Part shown: positions 37,201-45,588 of the stretch, piece after piece
Position numbering within the stretch: position 1 is the stretch's first letter
Layout of the letters: every line of letters starts with the position of its first letter
Assembly: GCF_020075495.1 (NCBI RefSeq)
Contig: NZ_JABYQT010000001.1
Coordinates: 534,601-598,600 of the forward strand
Direction of reading: 5' to 3'
From: Vreelandella aquamarina
GTDB lineage: Bacteria > Pseudomonadota > Gammaproteobacteria > Pseudomonadales > Halomonadaceae
DNA: 64,000 bases
The notes under the pieces: model-generated
Told to the model about the DNA's origin: nothing
The model's database searches: none
What the model saw: only the letters and a program-made list of their open reading frames with translations
Program-made: the position numbers and the translations under genes

Positions 37201-40200
37201 TCATGATGCGTTATGCCTCACGCGATGAAACTTGCCGCCGATCACCAGCATGCAGGGGGTAAGCAGCAGGGTGAGGGCGGTGGCGAAGGTGAGCCCGCCG
37301 GCAATGGCGCTGGACATCTGTGTCCACCACTGCGCGGAGGGCGCATTGAAACCGAGCGCCGGGGCGAACAGATTGACGTTCACCCCCAGCACCATGGGCA
37401 TCAGCCCGAGCACGGTGGTGATCGCGGTCAGCAGCACCGGGCGCAGGCGTAGGCAACCGGCTTCCAGGGCGGCGGTGGCGGGCGTCATGCCCTCGTTGCG
37501 CAGCTCGTTGTAGGTGTCGATCAGCACGATATTGTTGTTCACCACGATACCGGCAAGCGCGATGACGCCCATGCCCACCATGACGATGCCAAACGCCTGG
37601 CCAGTGATCAGAAGCCCCATCAACACGCCTGCGGTCGAGAACACGATAGCCGAGAGCACGAGCCCTGCCTGATAGTAGCTGTTGAACTGGGTCACCAGAA
37701 TCAGCGACATCAGGCCAACGGCCACCAGGAAAGCGCTGACCAGAAACTGCATCGACTCCTGCTGGTCTTCCTGCTCACCGGCGACGTTGACCATCAAGCC
37801 ATCCGGCAGGCGGTCACTGCCCGCTGCCAGCAGCGCGCGCAGGCGTTCATCGGCGAGATAACCGGGCGCCAGGTCGGCCTCGATGGTAATGGCCCGTCGC
37901 CCATCGATACGGTTCAGCGTGCCTACCTTGGGGGCCGGCTGCATGGTGACGAAGTGAGAAATCGGCACCTGGCCGCGCTCGGTGTTGATCGTCAAGCGCT
38001 CGAGCTGGTCGAGCGTGCGCCAGTGCTCCGGCAGGCGGACACGAATGTCCACCTCGTCACTGACCGTGGGCGGGCGATAGGTGGCCACTTCAAGGCCCGT
38101 GGTCAATAGCTGCACCGCGCTGCCGATGGTGGTGACATCCGTGCCCATGCGGGCGGCGGCTTCACGGTCCACGCGGATCTGCCACTCGACGCCGGGCAGG
38201 CTGCGGTTATCCTGAATATCCACAAAGCCCCCTAGCTCGCGCATCAGGCCATGCAGCTGGTCGACCCCGGCATCGGCCACCGCCGGGTCCAGGGCGCTGA
38301 CTTCCAGCACGATGGGCTTGCCACCCCCCGGGCCCATCTCCTGCTCCTGAAACTCCAGCACGATGCCGGGTAGATCCCGGGTGCGCTCGGCCATGTCGTT
38401 CAGAATGGCGCGCGCCGGGCGGCGCTCATACCAGTCCACGAACTGGAATTGCAGCATGCCGATCACATCGTTGCCCATCTGCTGGTCCGGCACTGCAAAC
38501 GAGCGGGCGTAGAGCGCCTCGACTTCGCTCATGCGGCCAAGCCGGGCCTCTACCCGCTGCAGGATGGCGTCGGTCTCCGTGGCCGAGAAATCACCGCGGG
38601 CGCGTACCAGTACCTGGGCGCTGTCCGGCTCGACGTTGGGGAAGAAGTCGACCCCATGATTGAAGCGCGCATAGCCGGTATACAGCAGCACAATGGTCAA
38701 TACCGCCACCAGCAGCACCCAGGCCGGATGCCGCAACAGCTTGCCCAGTAGGCGCCGATAACCGCGCCCCAGGGCGGTGGATTCATCCGGCAGCGTAGCC
38801 CCTTCGCTCTGTGTTGCCGTGCGGGTAAACAGTCGCCCAAGCGTCGGCAGAAATACCAGTGCCATGGCAAGCGAGGCGAGCAGGCAGAGAATCACCGTGG
38901 CCGGCAGGTATTTCATGAACTGGCCCACCACGCCCGGCCAGAACAGCAGCGGAATGAAGACCGCAAGCGTGGTCGCCGTGGAGGCGATCACCGGCCAGCT
39001 CATGCGCGATGCCGCGTTCAGCCACGCCTGGTGCGGCGATTGGCCCTCGTGCAGGTAGCGGTCGGCAAGCTCGCTGACCACGATGGCGCCATCCACCAGC
39101 ATGCCCGCCACCAGAATCAGGGCAAACAGCACCACGATATTGAGCGTGAACCCGAATACCCACACCAGCAGAATACCGGTCAGGAACGCGCCGGGAATGG
39201 TCAAGCCCACCAGCAGCGCCATGCGCCAGCCCATCACCGCCACTACCACGATGAGCACCAGTACCACCGCGGTCAGTACGTTGTTCAACAGTTCGGAAAG
39301 CATGTTCTGTACGGTGATCGACTCATCCAGAATCGTGGTCAGGCGAAGCGCTTCGGGCAGCAGATCACCTGCCTGGGCAACGCGGTCATGCACCGCCTCG
39401 ATGGTGGCGATGATGTTGGCACCTGCACGCTTGGAAATCTCGAGCACTACCGCCGGCTGGCCATCGATGCGCGCAAACCCCTGTGGTTCCTTGAAGGTGG
39501 GGTGAATCCAGGCCACATCGCCAAAGGTGACCACCTGGTCGCCATCGATCTTTACAGGCATGTTCATCACATCCTCGATCGACTCGATGATGCCTGGTAC
39601 TTTCAGCGACAGGCGACCGGCGCCGGTATCCAGGCTGCCGGCGGCCACCAGGCGGTTATTGCGCGATACCTGGTTGAACAGGGCGTCGAAATCGATGCCG
39701 TAGCTCTCCAGCACCAGGGGGTCGACCACGATTTCCAAGAGGTCTTCCTGGTCGCCGGCAATATCCACTTCCAGCACATCGGCAATGCCTTCGATCTCTT
39801 CTTTCAGACGCCGGGCAATGGTGAGCCGCTCCCGGGTATCCAGGCGGCCGGAAAGCCCGATGGTCAGCACCGGAAACTCGGAAACATTGACCTCCATCAC
39901 CCGGGGCTCCTCGGCCTCCGTCGGCAGGCTGCTGCGCGCTATGTCGACCTGCTCGCGCACATCGGAAAGCGCAGTGTCCGGATCAAAGCCGGCGTCGAAT
40001 TCCAGGGTGATGGAGGCATGCCCCTCGCTGGCCTGCGCGGTAAACTTGCGCAACCCTTCGATGCCGCGCAGCTCCTGCTCCATGGGGCGGATCAGCAATC
40101 GCTCGCCATCCTCGGGGCTTACCCCCTCAAGGCTCAGCGAGACATAGATCATCGGAATGGTAACGTCGGGGTTGGCTTCCTTGGGGATGGCCTGCCAGGC

Positions 40201-40284
40201 GGCCAGGCCCGCCAGCAACAATCCCGCCAGCAGAAGCAGGGTGGTGCGGGTGTGGGTCAGGGCCGCATCAATCAGTGAGCGCAT
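37201..40284 (-). CDS. RND efflux transporter, inner-membrane pump
   Basis: A 1027-residue proton-driven RND pump with two repeats of one membrane helix, a large periplasmic loop and five more helices. In helix 4 the motif reads GMLVDGAIVV (Asp398-Gly399) where AcrB has Asp-Asp, and in helix 10 it reads GIVVNNNIVLID where AcrB has a Lys-Asn, so the proton relay differs from classic AcrB and fits another RND subgroup. It overlaps its membrane-fusion partner by 17 bases. No outer-membrane channel gene is nearby. Substrates cannot be predicted. Confidence 0.93.
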   Translation of the reverse strand: MRSLIDAALTHTRTTLLLLAGLLLAGLAAWQAIPKEANPDVTIPMIYVSLSLEGVSPEDGERLLIRPMEQELRGIEGLRKFTAQASEGHASITLEFDAGFDPDTALSDVREQVDIARSSLPTEAEEPRVMEVNVSEFPVLTIGLSGRLDTRERLTIARRLKEEIEGIADVLEVDIAGDQEDLLEIVVDPLVLESYGIDFDALFNQVSRNNRLVAAGSLDTGAGRLSLKVPGIIESIEDVMNMPVKIDGDQVVTFGDVAWIHPTFKEPQGFARIDGQPAVVLEISKRAGANIIATIEAVHDRVAQAGDLLPEALRLTTILDESITVQNMLSELLNNVLTAVVLVLIVVVAVMGWRMALLVGLTIPGAFLTGILLVWVFGFTLNIVVLFALILVAGMLVDGAIVVSELADRYLHEGQSPHQAWLNAASRMSWPVIASTATTLAVFIPLLFWPGVVGQFMKYLPATVILCLLASLAMALVFLPTLGRLFTRTATQSEGATLPDESTALGRGYRRLLGKLLRHPAWVLLVAVLTIVLLYTGYARFNHGVDFFPNVEPDSAQVLVRARGDFSATETDAILQRVEARLGRMSEVEALYARSFAVPDQQMGNDVIGMLQFQFVDWYERRPARAILNDMAERTRDLPGIVLEFQEQEMGPGGGKPIVLEVSALDPAVADAGVDQLHGLMRELGGFVDIQDNRSLPGVEWQIRVDREAAARMGTDVTTIGSAVQLLTTGLEVATYRPPTVSDEVDIRVRLPEHWRTLDQLERLTINTERGQVPISHFVTMQPAPKVGTLNRIDGRRAITIEADLAPGYLADERLRALLAAGSDRLPDGLMVNVAGEQEDQQESMQFLVSAFLVAVGLMSLILVTQFNSYYQAGLVLSAIVFSTAGVLMGLLITGQAFGIVMVGMGVIALAGIVVNNNIVLIDTYNELRNEGMTPATAALEAGCLRLRPVLLTAITTVLGLMPMVLGVNVNLFAPALGFNAPSAQWWTQMSSAIAGGLTFATALTLLLTPCMLVIGGKFHRVRHNAS

Positions 40285-41395
40285 GGGGGCTTTCCTGACC
40301 AGCGGTGGATGCCTCGTCGGTCACGGCTTGATCGGCCATCACCGGCGTTACCTGCTCGCCGGTGGCGACCAGCCCCGCGCCCAGGGTGATCAAGCGCAGT
40401 GAATCCGGCAGACCGGTCACGTAGGCACGCTCGATATCGGCGCTTACCAGCTGTACCTGGGTCAGCTGTACACGGTTCTCCTCATCCACATGCCTGACCG
40501 CCAGTTGACCCTGTTCATCGAGGCTCAGCAGCGCCGGAGAGAGGGTATGCACCTGGCGCGGGGGCAGGGTAATGGTCAGCTCCGCGCTGCCGCCGGCCAG
40601 ATGCAGGCGCTGGGGGTTGTCCAGCGTGGCTTCGATATAGAAGGTGCGCGTCGCTTCCTCGGCGCGGTGGCTGACATGGGTCAGCGTGCCTTCAAGGTGC
40701 TGGCCGTTCAGCAGGCGCGCCGTCACCGGCAGGCCAACGCTCAGCTCGCCCACCTGCTGTTGGGAAACCCAGGCCGCGCCGGTCAGGCGGCGGTCATCGA
40801 TCAGCCGCCCCCACTCTTCACCGGGTTGGAGCAAATCACCAAGCTCTACCTGAACGCGGTCGAGCACGCCTTCAAAGGGAGCGGTCGGGCGGCTGTCGCT
40901 GAGCTGCTTTTCAAGCTGCGCTACCGCGGCGGCGCTGGCACTCAAGGCGCTTTGCAGACGCAAAAGGTCCGGCTGGGAAATCAATTCGCGCTGGCGCAAG
41001 CGCTGGGCGCCGGCATACTCTGCCTGAGCGACGGCCAGTTCATCCCGGGCCTGCTGGAGGCGCTCGGGCAGGGCATCGTTATCCAGTACCAGCAGTGTTT
41101 CCCCCTCGGCCACCCGCTGGCCCTGCAGGATCGGCTTTTGCGCGACAAAGCCTGCCTGGTTGGCGCGCAGCGTGGTTTCACGCTCGGCTTTCAACTGACC
41201 CTGGATAATCTGCTGGGGAATGAAGGGCGTACTCTGCTGCTCGCGCACCTCGACGCGCAGGGCATTCTCTTCTGTCGTGGAAGGCGCATCCGGCGCGGTG
41301 GTTTGAAAGCGCTGAAAATCACCCAGCACCAGCCATATCACCAGCGCCAGCACCAGGACGCTAGCCAGCGCATAAGAAAAGGGGATTCGTCGCAT
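40268..41395 (-). CDS. RND membrane-fusion (periplasmic adaptor) protein
   Basis: Links the RND pump to an outer-membrane channel. The 375-residue product has an N-terminal membrane anchor (about residues 6-26), a lipoyl-like half-motif (ANQAGFVAQKPILQGQRVAEGE), an alpha-helical hairpin (about 110-165), the second lipoyl half (PFEGVLDRVQVELGDLLQPGE) and a beta-barrel domain. It is the first gene of the pump operon. A perfect 20-bp palindrome lies 59 bases upstream of its start. Confidence 0.93.
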   Translation of the reverse strand: MRRIPFSYALASVLVLALVIWLVLGDFQRFQTTAPDAPSTTEENALRVEVREQQSTPFIPQQIIQGQLKAERETTLRANQAGFVAQKPILQGQRVAEGETLLVLDNDALPERLQQARDELAVAQAEYAGAQRLRQRELISQPDLLRLQSALSASAAAVAQLEKQLSDSRPTAPFEGVLDRVQVELGDLLQPGEEWGRLIDDRRLTGAAWVSQQQVGELSVGLPVTARLLNGQHLEGTLTHVSHRAEEATRTFYIEATLDNPQRLHLAGGSAELTITLPPRQVHTLSPALLSLDEQGQLAVRHVDEENRVQLTQVQLVSADIERAYVTGLPDSLRLITLGAGLVATGEQVTPVMADQAVTDEASTAGQESPHALTD

Positions 41396-41453
41396 GGGGT
41401 GTCTATATCCGTATCAACACAGGAGAGGGCATGACTGCGCACACCATAGCGTA

Positions 41454-41473
41454 ACTCGCTGTCGACAGCGAGT
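41454..41473. promoter_or_regulatory. Perfect 20-bp palindrome, candidate operator
   Basis: ACTCGCTGTC joined to its exact reverse complement GACAGCGAGT lies in the 200-base divergent region between the RND operon and mdh. Its size fits a dimeric repressor site. No regulator gene is adjacent. Confidence 0.5.
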
Positions 41474-41513
41474 ACCACGCGGGCAGACGAATGGCTAGTG
41501 GCCGCATGTATGA

Positions 41514-41542
41514 TTGAGTTTTTGTATCACTGCGCATACCAT
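41514..41542 (+). promoter_or_regulatory. Possible mdh promoter
   Basis: TTGAGT (41514-41519) and TACCAT (41537-41542) with a 17-base spacer, about 55 bases before the mdh start. Confidence 0.4.
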
Positions 41543-41597
41543 CTTGGCATCTTGAGTTCTGTCGACCCACCCTAGGCGAACCAACCAAGGAGCAATG

Positions 41598-42572
41598 ATG
41601 AAAGATCCAGTACGTATTGCGATTACCGGCGGTGCCGGCCAGATCAGCTACTCTCTAATTTTCCGCATCGCCGCCGGCGACATGCTGGGAGCGGATCAGC
41701 CCGTAATTCTTCAATTGCTCGAAATTCCTCAGGCAATGGACGCGCTGAACGGCGTGGTGATGGAAGTCAACGACTGCGCCTTCCCGCTGGTGCAGGACAT
41801 CGTGGCCACCGACGATCCAAACGTCGCCTTCAAGGATGCCGACTTCGCCCTGCTGGTGGGTGCACGTCCGCGTGGGCCGGGTATGGAGCGCAAGGATCTG
41901 CTGGAAGCCAACGCTGCCATCTTCTCGGTACAGGGCAAGGCGCTCAACGATCACGCCAGCCGTGACGTGAAAGTGCTGGTCGTGGGCAACCCGGCCAACA
42001 CCAACGCGCTGATCGCATCCGCCAACGCGCCGGATCTCGACAAGGGCCAGTTCACCGCCATGACGCGTCTGGACCACAACCGTGCCCTGACCCAGCTGGC
42101 CCAGAAGACCGGCAAGCACGTGACCGACGTCGAAAACATGATCATCTGGGGCAACCACAGCGCGACCCAGTACCCGGATATCGCCCAGTGCAAGGTAGAC
42201 GGCAAGGCCGCTTCTGATCTGGTCGAGCGTGACTGGTACGAAAACGACTTCATTCCTACCGTTCAGCAGCGCGGTGCTGCCATCATCAAGGCACGCGGTG
42301 CTTCGTCTGCGGCGTCTGCGGCGTCTTCTGCCATCGACCACATGCGCGACTGGGCGCTGGGCTCCAAGGGCATTGTCAGCATGGCGATCCCGTCCGACGG
42401 CAGCTACGGCATCGAAGAAGGCATCATCTACTCCTACCCGGTACGCTGTGAGGGTGGCAAGTACGAAATCGTCCAAGGCTTCGAACTTGACGAATTCAGC
42501 CAGGAAAAGATGAAAGCCACCGAAAAAGAGCTGCGCGAAGAGCGCGCCGCCGTCGAGCACCTGCTCGGCTAA
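41598..42572 (+). CDS. mdh: Malate dehydrogenase
   Basis: Interconverts malate and oxaloacetate in the TCA cycle. It is the cytosolic-type MDH common in Halomonas and Burkholderia. The nucleotide-binding start is [36 protein letters not shown] carries the substrate arginines, and [11 protein letters not shown] the catalytic His. Two successive ATGs exist; the second (41598) has better spacing from AAGGAG and gives 324 residues. A very strong terminator follows. Confidence 0.96.
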   Translation: MKDPVRIAITGGAGQISYSLIFRIAAGDMLGADQPVILQLLEIPQAMDALNGVVMEVNDCAFPLVQDIVATDDPNVAFKDADFALLVGARPRGPGMERKDLLEANAAIFSVQGKALNDHASRDVKVLVVGNPANTNALIASANAPDLDKGQFTAMTRLDHNRALTQLAQKTGKHVTDVENMIIWGNHSATQYPDIAQCKVDGKAASDLVERDWYENDFIPTVQQRGAAIIKARGASSAASAASSAIDHMRDWALGSKGIVSMAIPSDGSYGIEEGIIYSYPVRCEGGKYEIVQGFELDEFSQEKMKATEKELREERAAVEHLLG

Positions 42573-42597
42573 CGCGCCCACTCTTGCCAGTAACGCA

Positions 42598-42629
42598 AAC
42601 CCCGCCAACCACGTTGGCGGGGTTTTTTT
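42598..42629 (+). terminator. Strong rho-independent terminator after mdh
   Basis: A 12-bp perfect stem (AACCCCGCCAAC with GTTGGCGGGGTT) with a CAC loop and a T-run. Confidence 0.95.
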
Positions 42630-42650
42630 ATATCTTGATGTGTTGCAGAA

Positions 42651-42818
42651 CCGTAGCGCGTGGTAAGCCGTCAGGCGCACCCGCGGGAGCAGCGCGGCGA
42701 GCGCTGCCGATAGGGTGCAAAAGCATGCCTTGGACGCCACGGTCGGGGCGCCTTGGCAGGCGCCTTTCGCGGGTGCCTTATTTGCTCGTGCCTCGCAAAA
42801 CGTTACCGCGCGCTACGG
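42651..42818. repeat. Palindromic intergenic element, full copy (R3)
   Basis: A 168-bp element bounded by 16-bp terminal inverted repeats, CCGTAGCGCGTGGTAA and TTACCGCGCGCTACGG (one mismatch). Internal complementary stretches (CACCCGCG and CGCGGGTG; GCAGCGC and GCGCTGC) allow a long branched hairpin. It has no open frame of note. It lies between the mdh terminator and R4. Confidence 0.9.
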
Positions 42819-42849
42819 GGTTGTCGCCGAATCTTGATGTGTTGCAGAA

Positions 42850-42907
42850 CCGTAGCGCGTGGTAAGCCGCCAGGCGCACCCGCGGGAGCAGCGCGGCGAG
42901 CGCTGCC
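42850..42907. repeat. Palindromic intergenic element, left-arm copy (R4)
   Basis: A 58-bp left arm, identical to R1 over its core, 199 bases after R3 in the same orientation. The ~18 bases before it (ATCTTGATGTGTTGCAGA) also precede R3, so the whole unit including flank is directly repeated. Confidence 0.9.
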
Positions 42908-42934
42908 GGGGGTAGGCAATAAGGTGACAAGCAC

Positions 42935-44083
42935 TCAATCGTTCGCCAGCACCTCAAGCCGGTCACGGCCATTGCGCTTGGCTTCGTAGAGGGCGCGGTC
43001 GCTTTGCTCCAGCAGGGCGGTGAGGTCCTTGGGAGGGTGGCTGAACAGGGTGGCGCCGAGGCTCAGGGTGACCGGGTGAGGGGTGATGAAGGCCTTGGCG
43101 GCCACCTCGCTGAAGCGCTCGCGTAATTCGTCGCCAACGCGCTGGATCTGCTGGGCCGATGTATCGTTGAGGAGAAAAGCGAATTCATCGCCACCCAGGC
43201 GCGTCTTGAGCGCGCCTTCTGGCAGTATCTGGCGAGCGAGGTCGCTGAGCGTGACCAGCAGGAAATCGCCTGCCGCATGGCCGTGAAGATCATTGGCCAG
43301 CTTGAAGTGATCGATATCGACCAGCAAAAGCGCCCCCGGATTATCCGCCGACGCGTTTGTCAGGCTACGCCGGGCACGGACTTCGAAGCCGCGGCGATTA
43401 TAGAGCGATGTCAGCGGGTCACTCTCGGCCAGACGCTTGATCAGGCTTTCACGCCGATAACGTACCGTGCCGGTCATGGAAAGGGCGATCAGCAGTATGG
43501 CCATGACTCCTTCGACCAGCGAAACACGGATAATGACCCCCCGAAAAACGGAAAGATCGATCAGCGTACCGGGCAACAGGGTAATGGCTGCCTTGGCCAT
43601 GTAGAACGCACCATGAACCATCAGCACATAGTGCAATTGCCGGGTGCCAACCGTTGCCAGATCGGGTTCGAGCCTCAACAGCGCACTGGCCCTCAGCGAT
43701 ACCGCCCCTACCAGCAGCGAGTTGACGATCAGGTAGAGCCGCGAGCTTTCCGGACCTTCCGGCAGCAGGAGCAGCAGGCTCCACACCAAGGGCAGCAGCG
43801 CCCATGAGCGCGACGCCTGCCCACCCACAAAGCGGATGACGCCCAAGAGAAACATCCAGTGAGCGAAGATCAGTAGCCCATTGGCCAACCAGATGCCTAC
43901 CGTAAAGTAGCCGTAGGCACGCAGCAAGGAGAGGCTGCTGCCAATGGTGATCGTGGCAAAGCCTGCCGCCCAGCAGGGCAGGGCACTGTCGCGGGCGCTG
44001 CGCCACTCGATCAGCAGATACATCGCCGCAGCAGCGGCGATGGCAATGGTCAGTGTCAGTAGGGTGGGTGGATCGAACGCCAT
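42935..44083 (-). CDS. Membrane-bound diguanylate cyclase
   Basis: Makes cyclic di-GMP from GTP. The N-terminal ~215 residues contain about seven hydrophobic helices forming a membrane sensor domain of no type I can name. A GGDEF domain follows (about 225-380) with the intact active-site motif RLGGDEFAF and the upstream segment DPLTSLYNRRGF. The RxxD inhibitory site normally five residues before GGDEF is absent. Length 382 residues. It stands alone, convergent with mdh. Confidence 0.93.
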   Translation of the reverse strand: MAFDPPTLLTLTIAIAAAAAMYLLIEWRSARDSALPCWAAGFATITIGSSLSLLRAYGYFTVGIWLANGLLIFAHWMFLLGVIRFVGGQASRSWALLPLVWSLLLLLPEGPESSRLYLIVNSLLVGAVSLRASALLRLEPDLATVGTRQLHYVLMVHGAFYMAKAAITLLPGTLIDLSVFRGVIIRVSLVEGVMAILLIALSMTGTVRYRRESLIKRLAESDPLTSLYNRRGFEVRARRSLTNASADNPGALLLVDIDHFKLANDLHGHAAGDFLLVTLSDLARQILPEGALKTRLGGDEFAFLLNDTSAQQIQRVGDELRERFSEVAAKAFITPHPVTLSLGATLFSHPPKDLTALLEQSDRALYEAKRNGRDRLEVLAND

Positions 44084-44137
44084 GTCCGGTCAGTCCGCGT
44101 AATCAACGGTTGGAAGTCAAGTGCGCTATGGGGCCGT

Positions 44138-44794
44138 TCAGTCCCGCAGGCTCATGATACGCCACTGCCGTGCTTCGGCAATGCTGCGCAGCCGGTCGTC
44201 AGGGTCGACGGCCACCGGATGGTCCACTTCTTCAAGCAGCGGCAGGTCGTTATGGGAGTCGCTGTAAAACCAGGCACCGTCCAGCGTAAAGTCCTTGTCC
44301 TCCAGCCAGGCGTGCAGGCGGGTCACCTTGCCTTCACGGTAGCTTGGAATGCCGGAAACGCGTCCGGTGTAGCGGCCCTGCTCGACCTCCGGATTGACGG
44401 CGATCAGGTAATCCACGCCCAGGCGCTCTGCAATCGGTGCGGTAATGAAGCGGTTGGTTGCGGTAATGATCAACAGCGTATCGCCCCGGGTACGGTGGCG
44501 GGCCAGCAGCTCCTCGGCCTTGGGCAGAATGTGTGGCTCGATCTTGCTTGCCATGAACTGCTGGTGCCAGGCCGCAAGTTGCTCCGGGGTATTGTCTGCC
44601 AGGGGTTTCAGCGCCATTTCCAGAAACGCGGCCATATCCAGCGTGCCGGCATTGTAGTCGGCCAGAAAGCGTTCGTTGGCTTCACGGTAGGCCACCGGGT
44701 CCACGGCGCCCTGTTCGAGCAGGAATTCCCCCCACGCATGATCGCTGTCGATGGATATCAGCGTATTATCCAGATCGAAAATAGCCAGACTCAC
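44138..44794 (-). CDS. HAD-family phosphatase, histidinol-phosphatase-like
   Basis: A HAD subfamily IB phosphatase related to SerB. Motif I is IFDLDNTL with Asp7 and Asp9; motif II is IITATNRF and motif III includes YSDSHNDLPLL. I use a GTG start at 44794, preceded by AAGGGGAG, giving 218 residues; a longer frame reaches 44908 but has no ribosome site. It is divergent from rppH-ptsP, the arrangement seen in Pseudomonas, where the homologue is annotated as histidinol-phosphatase. The true substrate is unproven. Confidence 0.85.
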   Translation of the reverse strand: MSLAIFDLDNTLISIDSDHAWGEFLLEQGAVDPVAYREANERFLADYNAGTLDMAAFLEMALKPLADNTPEQLAAWHQQFMASKIEPHILPKAEELLARHRTRGDTLLIITATNRFITAPIAERLGVDYLIAVNPEVEQGRYTGRVSGIPSYREGKVTRLHAWLEDKDFTLDGAWFYSDSHNDLPLLEEVDHPVAVDPDDRLRSIAEARQWRIMSLRD

Positions 44795-45007
44795 GGTGCT
44801 CCCCTTATGGTCGGTTATCAAAAGTCGTTTTATAGGCAGGAACCGCTTGCGACAAACGGCAAGACAAAGCGCCGGATTATCGCAGAGTCGTTCGGCCTTT
44901 CCTACCAATGTCGCCAGGCGTTGGCGAGTTGGCGTTATATTGTATTGATACGCTTGTCGCCCTTGTGGAAAAATGGGGACAACTGAAAATTTATTAAGGT
45001 GACGTCC

Positions 45008-45502
45008 GTGATCGACGCTGACGGCTTTCGTCCCAATGTTGGCATTATCATTACCAACAGCCAGGGACAGCTGCTATGGGCGCGTCGTGTAGGGCAAAAT
45101 GCGTGGCAATTCCCCCAGGGAGGCATCAAAGCAAGCGAGACACCACAACAAGCCCTTTTTCGTGAGCTTTTTGAGGAGATCGGCCTGACCGCCGACGATG
45201 TTGATATTGTCGCCTGCACCCGGGGTTGGCTGCGCTACCGTCTGCCACGACGCATGATTCGCACACATTCACGGCCGGTCTGTATCGGCCAGAAACAGAA
45301 ATGGTACCTGCTGAAAATCCGTTGCCAGGAGAATCAGATCTGCATGACGGCAACGCCCAAGCCGGAGTTCGATGGCTGGCGCTGGGTCAGCTACTGGTAC
45401 CCATTAGGGCAGGTAGTACCGTTCAAGCGAGAGGTGTATCGGCGCGCGTTGAGAGAGCTTTCTCCCCGCGTTCAGCGCCTGGCACAAAATGACGAAGGAT
45501 AA
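45008..45502 (+). CDS. rppH: RNA pyrophosphohydrolase RppH
   Basis: Removes pyrophosphate from mRNA 5' ends, starting 5'-end-dependent decay. The Nudix box spans residues 38-60 (GGIKASET... RELFEEIGL), and the C-terminal half keeps the RppH-specific [13 protein letters not shown] and [18 protein letters not shown] start at 45008 ([12 protein letters not shown], as in E. coli) is preceded by AAGGTGA; another GTG lies nine bases upstream. Length 164 residues. ptsP follows, the conserved order. Confidence 0.96.
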   Translation: MIDADGFRPNVGIIITNSQGQLLWARRVGQNAWQFPQGGIKASETPQQALFRELFEEIGLTADDVDIVACTRGWLRYRLPRRMIRTHSRPVCIGQKQKWYLLKIRCQENQICMTATPKPEFDGWRWVSYWYPLGQVVPFKREVYRRALRELSPRVQRLAQNDEG

Positions 45503-45588
45503 CGCGTGCTCCACGGCTCTGGATGAGCGGTGAAAGTCTGTCGAAAAGATCCTCAGCGAGGCAAACAACAGTGAAAAGTAGAACGTCC

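Noticed and set aside
42301..42340. Ala/Ser codon repeat in mdh as a repeat expansion
   Set aside because: The segment corresponds to the normal conserved Ala/Ser-rich stretch of this malate dehydrogenase type.
42598..42907. A CRISPR-like array, because of the repeats after mdh
   Set aside because: Only two long units occur, with internal palindromes and no regular short repeat-spacer pattern or cas gene.
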